Notes under the pieces: model-generated | Told to the model about the DNA's origin: nothing | Databases searched by the model: none | Seen by the model: only the letters and a program-made list of their open reading frames with translations | Made by a program: the position numbers and the translations under genes | In this document: positions 3,687 to 5,665 of the stretch, in pieces | Numbering within the stretch: the first letter of the stretch is position 1 | How the letters are laid out: every line of letters begins with the position of its first letter | Assembly: GCA_036521995.1 (NCBI GenBank) | Contig: DATDGR010000258.1 | Span: 1-5,665 of the forward strand | Length of the DNA stretch: 5,665 nucleotides | From: Gp13-AA77 sp036521995 | Lineage (GTDB): Bacteria > Acidobacteriota > Terriglobia > UBA7540 | Direction: 5' to 3'

Positions 3687-5630
3687 ATGCGGAACACACG
3701 CTTCTTAGGCGGCGTCGTAGCTGGTTCCCTGCTCTTGGCTTTGGCCGTATTCTCTAGGGCGGGTCACATGTCGGCCCATCGAGCTACGGCGCGAACTCGG
3801 ACGGCTACGCTCGCGAGTTTGCCCCCGGTGGCTCAAGCCCGAATCTCCGGCGCGCTCGGGCGCGATCTTCCTTCCTACCAGGTGCAGCGGTTGGCCGGGG
3901 TTCGGGCTTCAGGATTCGAGGCCCGCAACCCGCGGCAAAGGCTGAGGGCCGATTTCACGTCCGGCGGTCTCTCGGTCCACAGCGGTCAAGCCGTCTGGCG
4001 GCTTGCGCTCGCGGGCTTCGGGTACGACCGGGTGGCCCGAGAGGTGGCCCGTGGAGTCGAGACCCGTTCTGTGGATCTGCGGCTCTCTGCCGGAACTCGC
4101 GAAGGACAAGACATGCACAACAGGTCCGCCCCACCTGCGGTAAGTCCGGTCGCGACCGGCAATCGCGTGGAATACCGGCGCGGAGCGTTGATCGAGTGGT
4201 ACGTGAACGGTCCGCTCGGCGTAGAGCAGGGATTCACACTGTCCAGGCTGCCCCCCAAGGACAAAGAGCCAAGTACCAATGACCAAGGACTAAGGACGAA
4301 TGACAAAGGACTGCTGACGATATCCCTCAAATTATCCGGCAGCCTCAAGACCTCAGTCAGGGACAGCACTGGGTTAACTCTCTCCAGAGATGGCCACCCT
4401 GTTCTGCGCTACACCGGCCTCACGGCCTACGACGCCAACGGTACGGAACTTCGCGCATGGCTGGAGCTGCAAGGCCAGCGGTTGCTGCTGAGAGCTGACG
4501 ACGCTGGAGCGCGCTATCCCATTACCATTGATCCCATCGTGCAACTTGCTGAACTGACGGCCTCGGATGGCGCGGCTTCGGAGGCGCTTGGCTCCTCGAT
4601 TGCAATCAGTGGCAACACCGTTGTGGCGGGCGCGCCAACGGGTAGCGCCTTGGGGGGCGCCGCGTATGTCTTCGTGGAGCCTGCTACCGGGTGGGCCAAC
4701 ATGACTCAAACCGCCAAGTTAACTACTACGGACAGTCAAAGGCCTGGCGAGCTGGGCGCGTCCGTCGCCATGAGCGGCAACACCGTGGTGGTTGGGGCAC
4801 CGCTCGTCCTCGTCGACGGGCACGTCGACCAGGGCGCTGCCTATGTCTACGTCGAGCCGCCCGGCGGATGGAAGGATATGATCGCGACCGCCAAGCTGAC
4901 GGCTTTCGATGGTGAGGATGATGACTTCTTTGGCAGCGCAGTGGCTATCGACAACGGTACGGTCGCCGTGGGTGCGCCGGCCGAACTCGTCCCGGGCATG
5001 GCGTATGTCTATGTCGAGCCGTCTGGCGGCTGGAAGACCACGTCGATGTATGACGCGAAGTTAACGGCATCCGACGGGACGACCTACGACCAGTTCGGCG
5101 GATCGGTGAGCATGAGCGGCAACACGATCGTGACCGGCGCACAGCATACCCGAGCCGCCTACGTATTCGTGCGGCCCGCCGAGGGCTGGACGAGCATGAC
5201 TCAGACGGCGGAGTTGACGGCGTCCGGACGACCCGGCGGGGACCTCGGCATTTCCGTGTCTATCAGCGGCAACACGATTGTGGCCGGCGCTCCGACTACC
5301 CCGTTGACCTACGACCTTGAAGGCGCCGTCTACCTCTTTGTAAAGCCAGCCGCCGGCTGGGCCAATATGGCTCCCACAGCCACGCTGACGGCTTCTAACG
5401 CACGCTATGGTGCCTCGCTGGGGCAGTCCGTAGCCATCAGTGGCAATACGGTGCTCGCCGGAGCGATTGGTGCCGGGCCTAGCCTCGGGGGCGCCGTCTA
5501 CGTTTTCGTTGAGCCCAAGGCCGGATGGGTCACCATGACTCAGACCTCGGAGTTCACCGTGGCTGGAGCGCCAGAAAACGCGCAGGTCGGCTATTCGGTG
5601 GCTCTTAGGAGTTGCGCACAAATAACTTGA
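3687..5630 (+). CDS. Secreted FG-GAP repeat protein, probably truncated at its C-terminus
   Basis: A 647-residue exported protein. Residues 1 to about 30 are a Sec-type signal peptide (basic start, hydrophobic core 8-22). An N-terminal domain (about 40-285) ends in 'ARYPITIDPIVQ', a junction I associate with large surface proteins of Acidobacteriota and related phyla. From residue 287 on come about six complete FG-GAP-like repeats of 51-59 residues (starting near 287, 344, 403, 457, 508 and 566). Each holds an '(F/L)G-x-S-(V/I)-x-(I/M)-S-G-N-T-(V/I)-x-x-G-A' core, a '(A/V)-Y-(V/L)-(F/Y)-V-x-P' strand and a 'GW-xxM-xxTA' linker, as in integrin-alpha-type beta-propellers. A seventh repeat starts at 622 and stops after 'VGYSVAL' (residue 640); the last seven residues do not fit. 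No anchor or sorting domain remains. A degenerate heptamer repeat encodes residues 191-212. The function is unknown; adhesion or ligand binding is the family expectation. Confidence 0.85.
   Translation: MRNTRFLGGVVAGSLLLALAVFSRAGHMSAHRATARTRTATLASLPPVAQARISGALGRDLPSYQVQRLAGVRASGFEARNPRQRLRADFTSGGLSVHSGQAVWRLALAGFGYDRVAREVARGVETRSVDLRLSAGTREGQDMHNRSAPPAVSPVATGNRVEYRRGALIEWYVNGPLGVEQGFTLSRLPPKDKEPSTNDQGLRTNDKGLLTISLKLSGSLKTSVRDSTGLTLSRDGHPVLRYTGLTAYDANGTELRAWLELQGQRLLLRADDAGARYPITIDPIVQLAELTASDGAASEALGSSIAISGNTVVAGAPTGSALGGAAYVFVEPATGWANMTQTAKLTTTDSQRPGELGASVAMSGNTVVVGAPLVLVDGHVDQGAAYVYVEPPGGWKDMIATAKLTAFDGEDDDFFGSAVAIDNGTVAVGAPAELVPGMAYVYVEPSGGWKTTSMYDAKLTASDGTTYDQFGGSVSMSGNTIVTGAQHTRAAYVFVRPAEGWTSMTQTAELTASGRPGGDLGISVSISGNTIVAGAPTTPLTYDLEGAVYLFVKPAAGWANMAPTATLTASNARYGASLGQSVAISGNTVLAGAIGAGPSLGGAVYVFVEPKAGWVTMTQTSEFTVAGAPENAQVGYSVALRSCAQIT
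4258..4320 (+). repeat. Degenerate heptamer tandem repeat (9 x 7 bp) inside the FG-GAP gene
   Basis: Nine consecutive 7-mers follow the pattern A-(G/T)-G-A-C-N-A: AGGACAA, AGAGCCA, AGTACCA, ATGACCA, AGGACTA, AGGACGA, ATGACAA, AGGACTG, CTGACGA. The total of 63 nt is 21 codons, so the reading frame is kept. It encodes a hydrophilic loop (residues 191-212) within the N-terminal domain. The copies have diverged, so it is not a recent expansion. Confidence 0.8.
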
Positions 5631-5665
5631 ACAGCTACCGCTCAAGTTGTATTCTTCTTGCGTGG
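5606..5665. other. Sequence replacing the seventh FG-GAP repeat; possible end of an inserted element
   Basis: Up to about 5605 the coding sequence matches the repeat (VGYSVAL). From 5606 on, the bases no longer resemble the 'SGNTVVAGA' codons of the six earlier repeats, and a stop follows at 5628-5630. This stretch contains a perfect 7-bp inverted repeat (next feature). The window stops before any transposase gene could be seen, so the element is only suspected. Confidence 0.35.
5624..5648 (+). terminator. Inverted repeat over the FG-GAP stop codon, possible terminator
   Basis: AACTTGA (5624-5630) pairs with TCAAGTT (5642-5648) across an 11-nt loop, followed by a T-rich but interrupted tail (GTATTCTTCTT). 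The stem is AT-rich and the tail imperfect, so termination would be weak. It may instead belong to the end of an inserted element. Confidence 0.3.

Noticed and set aside
3313..3708. 131-codon plus-strand frame overlapping the FG-GAP start
   Set aside because: It starts with a TTG lacking a Shine-Dalgarno, has no familiar motif, and runs through hairpins and the FG-GAP ribosome binding site.

Overview
The window looks like a piece of a moderately GC-rich bacterial chromosome, most plausibly Acidobacteriota. That placement is an inference from gene style: a LexA with a long linker, an MFS_3-type exporter, a secreted FG-GAP repeat protein with a 'YPITIDP' junction, and a degenerate heptamer repeat. 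No rRNA or other marker gene is present to confirm it.

Layout. Positions 1-336 (+) hold the C-terminal end of an FtsX/LolC/LolE-type ABC transporter permease that begins outside the window. It is followed 46 nt later by a 75-residue single-pass membrane protein (383-610, +). The small gene converges with lexA (627-1322, -), leaving only 16 nt between the two stops. Upstream of lexA on the same strand is an MFS efflux transporter (1450-2829, -). The 127-nt gap between them carries a good sigma70-type promoter whose 17-nt spacer contains an 8-bp direct repeat, the best candidate for the LexA self-operator.

Positions 2830-3686 are mostly intergenic but not featureless. They contain a 29-bp direct repeat pair, a short minus-strand gene candidate (3226-3384, 52 residues) with its own promoter-like sequence and a strong Shine-Dalgarno, a run of three small hairpins in its leader, and a strong GC-rich stem-loop (3495-3532).

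Positions 3687-5630 (+) encode a secreted protein with about six complete FG-GAP (integrin-alpha/beta-propeller-like) repeats. The N-terminal domain is interrupted by a 63-nt degenerate heptamer tandem repeat that stays in frame. The seventh repeat breaks off abruptly near 5605, and the next 60 nt do not fit the repeat and contain a 7-bp inverted repeat. This suggests truncation by an insertion or rearrangement just before the window ends.

The genes do not form one obvious pathway. The left part combines envelope/lipoprotein transport with the SOS regulator and an exporter; the right part is a surface or secreted protein with unusual repeats. No complete new multi-gene system is visible. The observations most worth following are the lexA direct-repeat operator, the unannotated small gene, the in-frame heptamer repeat and the broken FG-GAP gene.
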